In this document: positions 1 through 10,788 of the stretch, one piece after another
How positions within the stretch are numbered: position 1 is the stretch's first letter
Layout of the letters: every line of letters begins with the position of its first letter
DNA from: Paragyromitra xinjiangensis
Lineage: Eukaryota; Ascomycota; Pezizomycetes; Pezizales; Discinaceae
Assembly: GCA_038503065.1 (NCBI GenBank)
Contig: JBCAMK010000002.1
Span: 1,178,001 to 1,242,000, forward strand
Length of the DNA stretch: 64,000 nt
Reading direction: 5' to 3'
The notes under the pieces: generated by a model
What the model was told of the DNA's origin: nothing
The model's database searches: none
Seen by the model: the letters and a program-made list of their open reading frames with translations, nothing else
Position numbers and translations under genes: made by a program

Positions 1-26
1 TCCCACAATTGTTGCATATGTCCTAG

Positions 27-1635
27 ATCAGCTTTCTGACTTCACGATTACCGCCCATAGTGATCTGGTCTGTCTCGGGAGTTACGGTGATCTCGGTTAC
101 ACTTCTCACTTGTGCAGCTCCAGATTATCAACTAGCAGAGTTCGTATTTCGCAAGTTCATCAATGAAACTGGATGTGCGTATCTCGAACCTTAGCTCGCT
201 GCAAGTACAAACTGAATGTTTGGCTTTACTCTCCGAGCTTTCTGTTAACCTGAAGATTTTTTTGAAAACACAGGGCCTGATGGAATTGCTTGGTCACTTG
301 GTAACTACAATCCAATCATGTTGGATGTAAATCAGTAATTAATCGCAAAAATTAGGTCTTCTCCAAGGAGCTTTAGCTCTGACTGGCTATGTTCGTTTCC
401 TCATTTTTAAGGATAATCCGCCCACATGCTAATATTACCTCTACCACTAGGACGCAGTAGCGCACATGGTTGAAGGCATTACCCTAGAACCCCTAAACTT
501 AGAACTAAGCTAATGTCCCCAGAAATCCCCAACCCGTCTCGTACAGGCCCCCAGACTATGATCTACGCAGTCCTAATCGGAACATTCACGGGCTTTTTTT
601 ACCTAATGGTTCTCCTGTTTTGCATGGGTGATATCAGTGAAGTCATTTCCGCACCGCATGGGTAATCGAACCCCCAAGCTTGCCAGATGGGAGTAAGAAA
701 AATACCCTATTAACTCGCCTCTAGAGCTATATTGGCATTATTCTACCAAGCAACCGGAAGTAAAGCCGGATCCATCTGTTTATTGGTGTAAGGTTACTTT
801 CATGCCATTACTTTGACTAGCTACTGATACGGACGAATATTAGCTTTCCTCTGATATGCCTATTCTTTGGAACGATCACTATTGTGACTACCTCTTCAAG
901 GATGCTATACGCATTTGCGAGGTACATAATCCGCTTACCTCCCGCGTAACTTTTGCCTGTTAACCCAGAAACATATACAGAGATAATGGCCTTCCGTTCT
1001 CCCACCAGTTCGCCAAGATCCACCCTACTCTCCACGTCCCATTTAATGCGCTCCTCTTAACAGCCCTTCCAGTACTCCTTATGGGTAGTCTATACCTCAT
1101 TTCCACTAGCGCATTAAATGCATTTCTCTCTTCATCCGTTATTACCCTCAACATTTCTTATGCATTTCCCGTCCTCCTTAACGTCCTCACGGGTCGAAAA
1201 AGACTACCAAAAGACCGCAGTTTCAAATTAGGGAATACCATTGGGTGGGTGAGTAATATCATCGGACTAGTATTTGTTGGGATAACAACAGTGCTATTCA
1301 TGCTACCACCTACCTTACCAGTTACGAGGGAGAATATGAGTACGCCACCCCTACCTCCCCAGGTTTCTTGTCATCTTCCTACTAACAGAGAACCAGACTA
1401 CTCATTCCTCGTCTTTTTCTGTATAATCATAATATCAACATTAGCCTACATTTTCGGGGGCCGCAAAACCTTCCATGGGCCGAGAATGGAGGTTTCCGAA
1501 TCGGATGAGGAACCGGAGGAGCTCCAAGGAGCTGGGTATACTCCTGGATCGGCGCTACTTAGTAATCTAGAACTAGATGATGAAGAAGATGGGTTGGCCA
1601 CAGTGCGCCATCGGGATGTTAATAGGGTATTCTAA
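27..1635 (+). CDS. APC-family amino-acid/choline-type permease, 5' end outside window
   Basis: Plasma-membrane permease of the APC superfamily, closest in pattern to fungal amino-acid/GABA/choline permeases. Nine exons can be read: 27-174, 274-300, 356-390, 451-475, 523-661, 725-787, 844-921, 981-1339 and 1397-1635. All phases agree and no stop interrupts them. Joined exons give family blocks such as AEFVFRKFINETGWPDG, GLLQGALALTGYDAVAHM, EEIPNP, TMIYAVLIG and SSRMLYAFARDNGLP, followed by several hydrophobic helices and an acidic cytoplasmic tail. The first exon follows a tcctag acceptor, so the N-terminal helices lie upstream of the window. The intron at 476-522 appears to begin with GC rather than GT. 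The last intron (1340-1396) is 57 nt and stop-free, so the unspliced message also reads through. The substrate cannot be told from sequence. Confidence 0.88.
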
Positions 1636-2476
1636 TTACGCGTATTATATCTTTTCGGGAGGCGTAGGGTTTGGGTTGGGTTGTAAGAGTAGAGGGTGGC
1701 ATAAACTTGGGGATTAGACTAGATTGATTATTATATATTGGGTGGGTAGGGGGAATATGTGTAGTTAAAGTAAAGATGGAATTATATCTACTGTAAAACG
1801 AGAATTCGGAAGAGCATGCTCAATGGGTACACGAGATTATGACTCACAAAAAGGTAGGTCTGGAGGGATCAAGTCTGAGAATGAAGTAGTCTAAATCGTA
1901 AGTGAATTATTCCGTGTGGGTGACTCCCAAATTTTGGTTTTACTGGGATTGGTAGAATTAATAGAGTACTGGTTTCCTGTCATTTTGCTTATGAAATATT
2001 GCCCAAAGCGTTGATCAGACCCTTGTCTAAATTAGGACCATCCGGGAAACTCAGCAGGAAATAGCTTTTTGCATCTAGTTTGCTGATATTCCCTCCATCT
2101 TTCAGTCCACCTTGTACTCCATGCAGTTTATTGCTAGGGTACGTTTAATCGATCCAGAATCGACTCTCCCTCAAGTGATATTTGTTGTCCCCCATTCATC
2201 CCTAGCAGCGAGGATGGCAGACGGTACGTAAACGGCTCCGTATAAAAGTTCAAGCTCGGAGTCTGCACGTTCCTCATCAATTGTCTTCTAAAACGTGGTG
2301 AAATTCCTGTTCTGTAGTCAGCGGGAACGAGCTCCTATATGCATAACTTTAGTCTATTGAGAATATGTTTGACAAGCTGAAAAACATAATCGTTAGACAG
2401 AACCTCAAAGCGAAAGCAGATGAAGCCATTAAATCACAATACTAGCGTTGACCCTATAAATACATCGAGAAGCTTT
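1636..2476. other. Intergenic spacer
   Basis: AT-rich 3' flank of the permease gene and of the convergent ankyrin gene. No coding signal, tRNA or clear repeat was seen. Confidence 0.6.
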
Positions 2477-3943
2477 TCATCTACTTATTTCGTTACCGGT
2501 AACGAAATCACTTTCTTCTTCTTCTTCTTCTTCTTCTTCTTCTTCTTCTTCTTCTTCTTCTTCTTCTTCTTCTTCTTCTTCTTCTTCTTCTTCACTCCCA
2601 CCCATTTCACCAAACCTAATCGCATCTTCTTCATATAAGCTATCACTATCTATATAATCCGGAGGGTTCATTCCCATCTCTTTCACAAAATCTACCAATT
2701 GCTTATTCCGCTGTGGCCAATAACTCACTGTTCGATCCACGGCCCACTCCGCACGGACATCGGCTCCCCTTTCAACCAAGAGCCTCGCCAATTCTGGATA
2801 TGCATCGTTTTTAGGGAAATCATATGCACCCATAAACACGTGATGAAGAGCCGTACGGAAACAAGAATCCTGGATGGTAACAGAAGCTCCCCTATCTAGC
2901 AATTCCCTACTAATCCCAGCATACCCTAGACTCGCTGCTCGATGCAGTGCCGTAACGCCAGAAATATTCTGTAAATCAGGGTGAACACCCTTTTCCAACA
3001 GCGCCTTGACTGGTAACACCCTTTTCACTTCCTTTACTGGAATCATGCGCTCAAAAGCCCTTCCACATACTGCCAGATAAAGTAGTGGTTCACCTTCTCT
3101 GCTCTTGAGCTCGGTGCAAGCCTCAGGGCCGTGATCCAGTAGCATGGTGACGATTTTTCCAGAGTCATCATACTTTGCAGCTAATTGAAGTGGAGTCTGA
3201 TGATCCCCGTCCGTTGCGGTTGTATCGGCACCCGCCTCCAACAGCGCTGTAATAATCCCGATACGTTGGTGATTTATAGGTAAACATGGTAATGATATCT
3301 CCCAGAGATTTTCGGTGTTGAGTTCTGTCCAGGGTACAAAAATCTTCATTTGTGCTGCATAGTGGAGCGCAGTACACCATATGTTGTCTTTGCACTCTAT
3401 ATCGGCATGGTTCTTCAAGAGGAGCCTAACGACCCCCTCATGTTCTTTTCTCACTGCGAGATGGAGTGGAGTTCTTCCGTATCTCGTCCTAGAATTGATA
3501 TCTGCGCCCAGTTCTAACAGGAGGCCAACGATTCTATCAAGCCCTCTCTCCGCTGCAAGATGAAGCGCGGTGCCTTGATACCCGAGACAATCGCCTCCTA
3601 AATCAAGCTTTGCGCCTTTATCGAACAGAAATCTAATGGTTTCCTCGTCTCCGACAGCTGTTGAGTGATGCAAAGGGGTCCAACCCGTACTTTTGACCAT
3701 AGCATTCACATCACTTCCGTAGGAAGTCAGGGTGCCAATAAGAGTTGTATATTTGCGCGCTGCAGCCCAATGGATCACAAATAGCCCAGATCGAAGCTCC
3801 GTGTGCGCAGCAATCTTGTGGAGAACGGGAGAAAGCAGAAGACTGAGACGGTGGTTTGTTTGTAGAAGCCTTTTAAGATCTACAGGCTGGAGCGTTTTGC
3901 CGATACAGAGAAGAAGCTCGTTTGGGAGGTCGAGAAGCAACAT
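2477..3943 (-). CDS. F-box and ankyrin-repeat protein with poly-glutamate tail
   Basis: Single-exon protein of about 488 aa. The start at 3943 is chosen because the F-box-like segment LLDLPNELLLCIGKTLQP follows it directly. An in-frame stretch reaches 4036 and could add 31 residues. About eight ankyrin repeats follow, seen as recurring units such as GWTPLHHST, GTALHLAAERG, GRTPLHLAV and TALHHVF. One repeat pair is separated by a loop of about 25 residues (IFVPWTELN region). The C-terminus is a run of about 27 glutamates encoded by a GAA microsatellite, then SDFVTGNEISR and the stop. F-box/ankyrin proteins are probable substrate adaptors of SCF ubiquitin ligases; the target is unknown. The poly-Glu length is likely variable between strains. 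Confidence 0.78.
   Translation of the reverse strand: MLLLDLPNELLLCIGKTLQPVDLKRLLQTNHRLSLLLSPVLHKIAAHTELRSGLFVIHWAAARKYTTLIGTLTSYGSDVNAMVKSTGWTPLHHSTAVGDEETIRFLFDKGAKLDLGGDCLGYQGTALHLAAERGLDRIVGLLLELGADINSRTRYGRTPLHLAVRKEHEGVVRLLLKNHADIECKDNIWCTALHYAAQMKIFVPWTELNTENLWEISLPCLPINHQRIGIITALLEAGADTTATDGDHQTPLQLAAKYDDSGKIVTMLLDHGPEACTELKSREGEPLLYLAVCGRAFERMIPVKEVKRVLPVKALLEKGVHPDLQNISGVTALHRAASLGYAGISRELLDRGASVTIQDSCFRTALHHVFMGAYDFPKNDAYPELARLLVERGADVRAEWAVDRTVSYWPQRNKQLVDFVKEMGMNPPDYIDSDSLYEEDAIRFGEMGGSEEEEEEEEEEEEEEEEEEEEEEEEEEESDFVTGNEISR
2513..2594. repeat. (TTC)n / (GAA)n microsatellite inside coding sequence
   Basis: About 27 near-perfect TTC units on the + strand. They encode glutamate on the minus strand as the tail of the ankyrin protein. 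A 14-bp perfect palindrome, cgttaccggtaacg, lies just beside it at 2491-2504, within the last codons. Confidence 0.95.
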
Positions 3944-4503
3944 CGATATCTGGGAATTATTGGCTCGGTGGATTTGAAAGCTGAACTCACCGAGCTGATG
4001 TAGAAGAGATCCAGCAGTGGAAGGCACTAGTTGCATGCATCAAAGCAGGGCAGGGTAACAAGACCAATGATTCAGCCTACAATCCCCACCACTGGTTGTT
4101 TTTTTTCTCTTCAGTAAAGTCCAAGCTGGGCCGGCTATAATCAGGATCCCAATTCCAGCTTCCTTTATGATTCATTTTATTTTTGGTGACTGGTGAGCTA
4201 CCAGGATACATGTAGATCTTGCTCATAACAGCATTATTGTGTTTGGGAAGAAAAGACCCCTATCGAATTTCTACTCTACACGAAGCATCTCTACATTAGA
4301 TATTCTTCCTCAATTAAAATAAACATAGCTGGATCGATATCTATCCATACAATTTCTCGAATAATACTTCCTTTTTTTTTATCAATCCCCATTAAACACC
4401 ACTACCCGCTAAGGTTTATCTAATATTATACCAACCCTCCCACCCTCCTCAACCCTATTTCTTATGTGTATGTATATAATGTACACCCTCCACAACCCTC
4501 CAC
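3944..4503. other. Intergenic spacer
   Basis: 5' flank of the ankyrin gene and 3' flank of the kinase gene, both on the minus strand. It is AT-rich with short T and CCACC-rich tracts. No gene was seen. Confidence 0.6.
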
Positions 4504-6081
4504 CTACCTCCCCATCCTTAGCACAAAACCTGCGCCAACCTCCTCTTCATCCCGTCCACCAAACAGCCCCCCAAAATCGCCCTGGAGTGCTGGCGCATCA
4601 CCTCTCACCGGTGCGCTAGGGCTCATGTGTCGCCTCCGTTTCTCTTGTCCTGCCTTCGATGGGAATGTTGGGAACATTTCTGCACTCTTTGGCTTTGGAT
4701 CTTCTTTAAAGTAGGGGTGGCGGAGTACTTCGTCTGCTGTGATACGTTGTGACGGGTCGAGGGTTAGGAGTCGGGAGAGAAGGTCGACGCCGGAGGATGT
4801 GAGGAGGGGGAAACGAGCTCGGAGGTGGGAACCAATGCTAGATTATGTTAGTTCGTTGAGAACAAGGGAGGCGGAGAGGTAGCGGTACTTACGTTAGTTT
4901 GTTTTTTGGAAAGTTGAGGGCTTTCGCGTTGGGTAGTTTGCGGAAACCGGGCCAGTTCTCTTCTGTTGGGATTCCACAGAGCTCGAATATCTTCAGAAGT
5001 GTTAGTGCAGGTATCTACAATAGCAATTATAAGATAGAAATAGGGTTAACAAGCCTTCGACAATTGGTCCACCTCATTCTTCCCCTGCAACAACGGCTCC
5101 TTCAAAAGAAGTTCTCCAAATATACACCCAATACTCCACATATCCACCTCAGTCCCGTACTCCTTCGCCCCAAGTAGAAGCTCCGGCGAGCGATACCACA
5201 GCGTTACAACAAGCTGCGTAAGCGGGGGTGTAGGCTCCCCCAAATACCTCGCAAGCCCAAAATCCGCAACCTTGATCTGGCCACGATTGTTCATGAGCAG
5301 ATTCGACGTCTTAAGATCCCGATGAACAATCCATTGAGAATGCATAAGCGCAGTGGCAGAAACAAGCTGCAACATGAGGGTTTTAACTTCAGACTGGAGA
5401 AACGGCTCTTGCATGTCCTCGGATAGGATCTTGAGGTCGTGCTCGATAAAGTCCATGACTATGAACACGCTATCCATGAACAATGAGAAATTCTTCTACC
5501 CGAGACCGTCCACAGAGACGGTAGAAAAAGGAGCGGGAAGGAGGGAGGACATACTCCTTCAATGTATCCCCCATTACAATCTCCCGAATGTTTACAACAT
5601 TCGGGTGCTTGCTCGCCATCAACGTCTGTATCTCTCTCAAACTAGTAATCGGGAACCCATCCGTCTCCCGCTCGAGCTTCAATTTCTTAAGTGCGACCAC
5701 CTCCCCCGTTTCCCTATCCCTTGCCCGCGAAACCACACCATACGACCCCTCTTCGATCCTGTTCAGCGGTTCGTACCGGTCCACATGCGCACAGGGTACA
5801 ATCTCCGGGGGTGTATATCGCAGGAGCTTCAGCGGGGCATTCAGATCCGGGGGGGTCGCGTCGCCGTCGAGTCGTCGCCGTTTAGTGGGGGGTTGGTCGC
5901 CATTAGCTGTTGCTGCATTTGCTGCCTGTTCCTGACGGGCGGCTGCTGCTTCTTGTTCGGCTTTGAGACGTTCCCTCTCGGCTTTGGCTTTCTTGCGGGC
6001 TTCTTTCTCGGCTTTGCGGCGGGCTTCTTCGGCAGCGTCGTCTTCGTCATCTTCCCAGCGTGACTTGCCCTTGGTGGCCAT
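4504..6081 (-). CDS. CDK11: PITSLRE-type cyclin-dependent kinase (CDK11 homologue)
   Basis: Ser/Thr kinase of the CDK11 family, which acts with L-type cyclins in transcription and splicing control. Four exons: 5555-6081, 5055-5469, 4893-4990 and 4504-4837 (minus), giving 457 aa. Residues 20-52 are an Arg/Lys/Glu/Ala-rich helix and KRRR at 67-70 may be an NLS. Kinase features are the glycine loop EEGSYGVV (110-117), ATP lysine K132, the diagnostic PITSLRE motif (144-150), HRDLK with catalytic D227, DFG at 245-247, and [13 protein letters not shown]. The C-terminus ends in FVLRMGR. The second intron (4991-5054) joins AAG to ATATTC only if its donor is GC (AAG|GCTTGT). That splice restores the expected DQLSK-IFELCG junction. 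The exact family motif makes CDK11 likelier than CDK10. Confidence 0.9.
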
Positions 6082-9000
6082 GGTGGTGGTGGGGGGTAAT
6101 CTAGAAATGAGAGCTTTTGCACACGATAGATGTCGTTGAGGGTTCGGGGGTCGTGAAGCTTGAGTCTGGTACCTAGTAGACGGCGGCGGCGACGCGACCT
6201 AGATTGTGAGAAATGGTAGCCCTAGGATATCGTATAAGTCTTTTTCTCAGAGCTGGTGCTCGCGATTCCCGAGATTTCGGATAGCTGCGCCAGGAACGCA
6301 GCCTTCACGGTAATATGCAGGGTTAGGGTTAATGGACCCTTTTTCTTATCAGTAATCACCGACTACCCTTGACTACAGTGGATACCTGCAATTCCCAAGA
6401 TCCAAGGGCAACTCTTGACTAATATTTAATCTACCCTTACACTTAACACCCCACCCTATAAGAGAAAAAATTCATATAGAACTTGTGACTACATGTATAC
6501 TTAAATAATTTCAACCTGTCTAGACCATCGTACAGCTACTGTATAAATTTAATCCATAAGCCGATCACCCAACACCCAATGCTTTTCCACTATTACCTCA
6601 CTCTCTTTATATCTCGCTCATGAAACTAGGCTACTATCCTATTCCTAGTTTTTCTCTCGTAATTTTTCCGCACACTAGCCCCAACACCCCAGCAAGATCC
6701 AAATTGTATTCACCTCCGTCGCAGATCAATGGTTCGGATGTCGTCGTGCAATGCATCACCGCGTAGAGCCCTAAAGATCGGTACCAAGATCCAATGCCAC
6801 TTATTCAGCGCTTCTTGGTGCCAGTGGTCATGCCTAAAAATATGATTGTTAGTTAGATAGGTTACTTTATGAAAAAGGTCGGCCCCCGTTGCTTAGCACA
6901 TACCCAGTAATAATGTACCTGAGGATAGCATAGCAAGCAGACTAACCCGCAGTAAATTTATGAGAACTTTTAGAGATTTTGCCATAGATCCCAAGGAAGG
7001 TTTTCCACCAGCCAGCCTTAGATAGCTTGTTAAGAGCTCCTAATCCGGCCAAATGTTAAGGGTAAAATCTTTAGGTAGTATGTAGTATCCTGAGAATAGA
7101 ACTGGTTTGGCTTGCTTGTTGGTAAGGGGATTGTATCACCCTAAGCAATATCCGCGTGCTATACGTAGGTCTCTCATCTCGCGCCAACGTGACATACCAC
7201 TATCTCCTTGACGCAGTGGAGGCGATGGCAATGTTGGTTTCTTTTTTCATGAACTCGCAAAACACACCACACGCAAAGATGTAATTAAATGCGGTGGTCT
7301 AAGATCATCGGGGCCAACGGTGAGGCGGGAAATGTACACTCCCTTTGCAGACACGCTTTGGCAGGAATGTTTGATGCATCTACGTTCTTAAGATAATTCG
7401 GGTGCCAGCGGATGGCAATTATCTGCCTTATTTAGCGGCAAACCTGGAAGCTGAATTAGCAAGCCTTCAATACAACAGAAAAGAGACAAACCAAGAAATG
7501 ACTAGCTCCAGTCCCCCCCTTTATCACGGCCATAGAAATTTCTTTTCCCCCAACCTTATTCTCTTTTAAACGAATAACCTTCAAAATCTCCATCATCGTA
7601 CCCTTTGAAACTAGTATCAGGATCTCGTTGCCTTTAAACTTCAGCGTGTAGCCGTTACTTCGACCGGTTGGCCTATAAAGACAGGCATCCAATGAGAAAG
7701 CCTTAACCCAATTAATTTGCTACAAAAACTAATGGAACTTAGAGGATCGCGGAGCAGGTAAACAAAAGGTTTCAAAGCCGATACCGGAAGTAGAAAACAA
7801 TAACTTTCACATACTGGCGCTGAGGTAACGACCTGGGTTGCAGTTCTCCTCCCCTTTGCTTTTTCGTTCATTGCTCTACCAAATTGGTATGCCATAAAAT
7901 CTTCTTGTCATCTCCCTTGACCGAGATAGATCCCAGGTGCCGTATTATTCGTGAGGCAACAAATGTTCGGGGGAACATGTTTTCTGCGCCTAGAATATTT
8001 AGGTAGTATGATTGTTCGGGAGTTTGCGGATTCAATTTCCGGGTGCCCAGTGAATGATCTGTATTGATAAAATGATTGTAGCCGCGGTCGAGCAAGTTTG
8101 CCGCTGGTTGGGGTAGCGGAGGAAGGCCGTTCTAGACACCACCAGAAGAGAGACAGCGTTGTATACCTGCGTATTTAAATGCTTCGCCATTCCAATATAC
8201 GATGGTTTTTGATGATTGTGCGGCAACTGGCGGCGGTGCATAGCCGGTGTTGGTAGAAGGGTAAAATGTCATCGTTGAACGAATAAGACAAAATTGCCTC
8301 CATCATTGCTGAACAGGATCCTCTGGTTCGGGTATCCCAGGCCTCGAAATAATGTGCTCCTCTAAACCATTTCCCCGTAATGGAGGTTGAGACCAAACTT
8401 TCTCGAAGTACCAACCCATGAAACACCTCCCACATAGGGATACGGCAAAAGCCCTATATTTACCACATCGGATGAAAGATTCATCCTATACTCAAGTACC
8501 CATTCCGCCCATGAACATTTTGGTTCGCAGTTCAGGAGGCTGCGGTAATGTGTAGCCGAAACTCCAGCATCTTAATGGAAACTGTTGGTAGAGAAGTACG
8601 ACGCATAATATCATCATCACTAGCCATCTCGAATAGCTTACTGCAGAGAGTATCTAAAGAAATTAATGAAACCTCATCGTGATAAGGCCGTTATTCAGCC
8701 GAGCATCCAAACCGCTAGTAAACAGCCAGTAATAAATAAGTTCGATGTCGTGCGCCCCTGCTAGAACCTTGAATAACGAGTAAAACCCGTACGAGACAGA
8801 AACTGAGAGGGGATGGTGTTCTGTAAAAACTACAAATCTGAAGAGTGAAAAATAGTGATCCTGGAACCTCTCTGTAACGAAATGGAACTTTGGAACTATG
8901 TTCGCCGCAGGACGCACCAAAATAGGTTTCTCTACCAGCGGGCATCAATAAACCGGATCCGAGGCATTCCCAAATGGATGGAGAGAGCGAAAGATGATGA

Positions 9001-9273
9001 GTTGTGATGTTTTTAAATAAGATTTTCGATGAAGGGTGGAGGTTCAGCAGTGAATGAACAAAGGTGGTTGAAGGTTGGTGGGTTGACGGACAGCATCAAG
9101 GAGCACGGTCCAACATGTTGCCTGTGCGCTACCAAAAGTGTGGTCAGGATTTACGGACGACGTCAGAAATTTCGCGGCGCAACCCCACCAACGCGTCTTC
9201 CCAGAGATCTATCTAGAGACTTCGATACTAATTCTGAACTCTACCGCGTAATTAGTATTGATATTTCAAAGTT
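6082..9273. other. Long spacer with possible decayed or unresolved minus-strand coding
   Basis: There is no confident gene in 3.2 kb. On the minus strand at 6710-6833 a 41-codon stretch (HDHWHQEALNKWHW...) follows a CTAACTAAC branch site and TTTTTAG acceptor. At about 6951-7050 another protein-like stretch (LSKAGWWKTFLGIYGK) ends at a GTTAGT donor, but the phases do not join cleanly. Short minus-strand open stretches between 7456 and 8948 alternate frame and resemble broken coding sequence of no recognisable family. A small unidentified gene or a pseudogene is possible. The segment just above 6081 is the kinase promoter/5' UTR. Confidence 0.4.
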
Positions 9274-10788
9274 ATGAAATCTCGCCTCTCGCCGCAATTG
9301 CGGTTACTTTCAAGTGCCCTTCGACGGCCTAATCCACAAATATGTGCGCGGGCCCGCTACAGCACAGAAAGTTACTCAACTCCACTTGCGAAACATCTGG
9401 CTGAAGCCATTAAGGTTAATTGCTTTTTTTTGATACTGACTACATCCATTTCTAACAAACACTCAATAGACCAATGGCCCTATCTCGCTCGCAGTCTACA
9501 TGCGTCAATGCCTCACCTCTTCCTCCGGCGGGTACTACACCACCGCACGCAGTGAAGGCCGCGATCCCTTCGGGCGACGGGGAGACTTTATCACCTCCCC
9601 TGAAATCTCCCAAATGTTTGGGGAAATGATTGGGATCTGGATAGTCGCGGAATGGATGGCACAGGGCCGAAAGAAAGACAATGTGCAGCTGGTTGAGTTG
9701 GGGCCCGGGAGAGGGACATTGATGGATGATGTTCTTCGCGTATGTCCACCTACGTAATTCATCCTCTCCTCAGAGGGGAGAAGCTCCGAGCTCATATAAT
9801 ACAGACCCTAGGCTCCTTCAAATCACTATCTTTCGCAATAGACACGGTGTACCTGATCGAAGCCTCACCTTCACTACGTGAGACCCAGAGAAAACTACTC
9901 TGTGGTCCAGACTCCACGTTCACTTCCGTCGAGAACGGTGAGAAATGCACCAGCAAATACGGCCACTCCATAATCTGGTACGAAGATCTCCGCTTCGTTC
10001 CCACATCACCGACCATAACCCCCTTCATCCTCGCACACGAATTCTTCGACGCCCTACCCATCCACGCATTCACCTCCACTCCCTCCGGCTGGCGGGAACT
10101 ACTCGTGGCACACAACCCCCCCAAAACAACGCATCTCGACCTCAAGACCCCTCGCTCCCAAGTCCTCGGCGCCCCCGTGCCTGAGTTCAGCTTAACACAG
10201 GCAACAACACCAACGCCATACTCTACCATTCTCCCAGAGCTATCCGAACGGTATAAAACGCTCAAGAAGCATCCAAATTTCACGATCGAGATCTCGCCAG
10301 AGTCACTCACGCTCATGGAGAGCATTGCAGAGCGGATAGGGAAGTCGCATTCTGGGGCTGCTCTGATAATCGACTATGGTCCTGCATCTACAATCCCGCT
10401 TAACTCACTCCGTGGGATCAAATCGCATCGAACCGTTTCTCCGTTCTTGTCGCCGGGAGAGGTTGATATTTCTGCTGATGTTGACTTCACCGCGTTGGCT
10501 GAGAGGGCGCTGCAGGCTAGTGATGCGGTGGAGGTGCATGGGCCTGTTGAGCAAGGTGCGTTTTTAGGGATGTTGGGGATGAAGGAGAGGATGGATGTGT
10601 TAGTAAAGGGACTAGAGAAGGAAGGTGCAGAGGGCGAGAATAAGAGGAAGGGAGTAGAGAGTGGATATAAAAGGTTAGTAGAGAGGAGTGGTGGAGCGAT
10701 GGGGAAGGTTTATAAGGCTATGGCTGTGGTGCCGGAGAGTGGAGGGAGAAGGCCGGTTGGGTTTGGCGGTGGGGTAGTGGAGGGATAG
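9274..10788 (+). CDS. NDUFAF7: Mitochondrial complex I assembly arginine methyltransferase NDUFAF7
   Basis: MidA/NDUFAF7-family S-adenosylmethionine-dependent methyltransferase. In other eukaryotes it dimethylates an arginine of NDUFS2 in the mitochondrial matrix during complex I assembly. Three exons: 9274-9414, 9470-9739 and 9805-10788, with phase-0 junctions, give 464 aa. The Arg/Ser-rich, acid-poor N-terminus (MKSRLSPQLRLLSSALRR) fits a mitochondrial presequence. Joined exons give TNGPISLAVYMRQCL, then GGYYTT, GRRGDFITSPEISQMFGE and the SAM-binding motif VELGPGRGTL (122-131). Next come VYLIEASPSLRETQ and ILAHEFFDALPIH, all family hallmarks. The tail is basic and Gly-rich. Confidence 0.93.

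Noticed and set aside
660..676. B-box-like GGGGGTTCGATTACC on the minus strand
   Set aside because: Lies inside a permease intron with no A box or tRNA fold around it.
817..1154. Minus-strand open frames opposite the permease
   Set aside because: Shadows of the plus-strand exons, which carry clear permease motifs.
6325..6335. TTAGGG-like sequence suggesting telomeric repeat
   Set aside because: Only about one and a half units; not an array.
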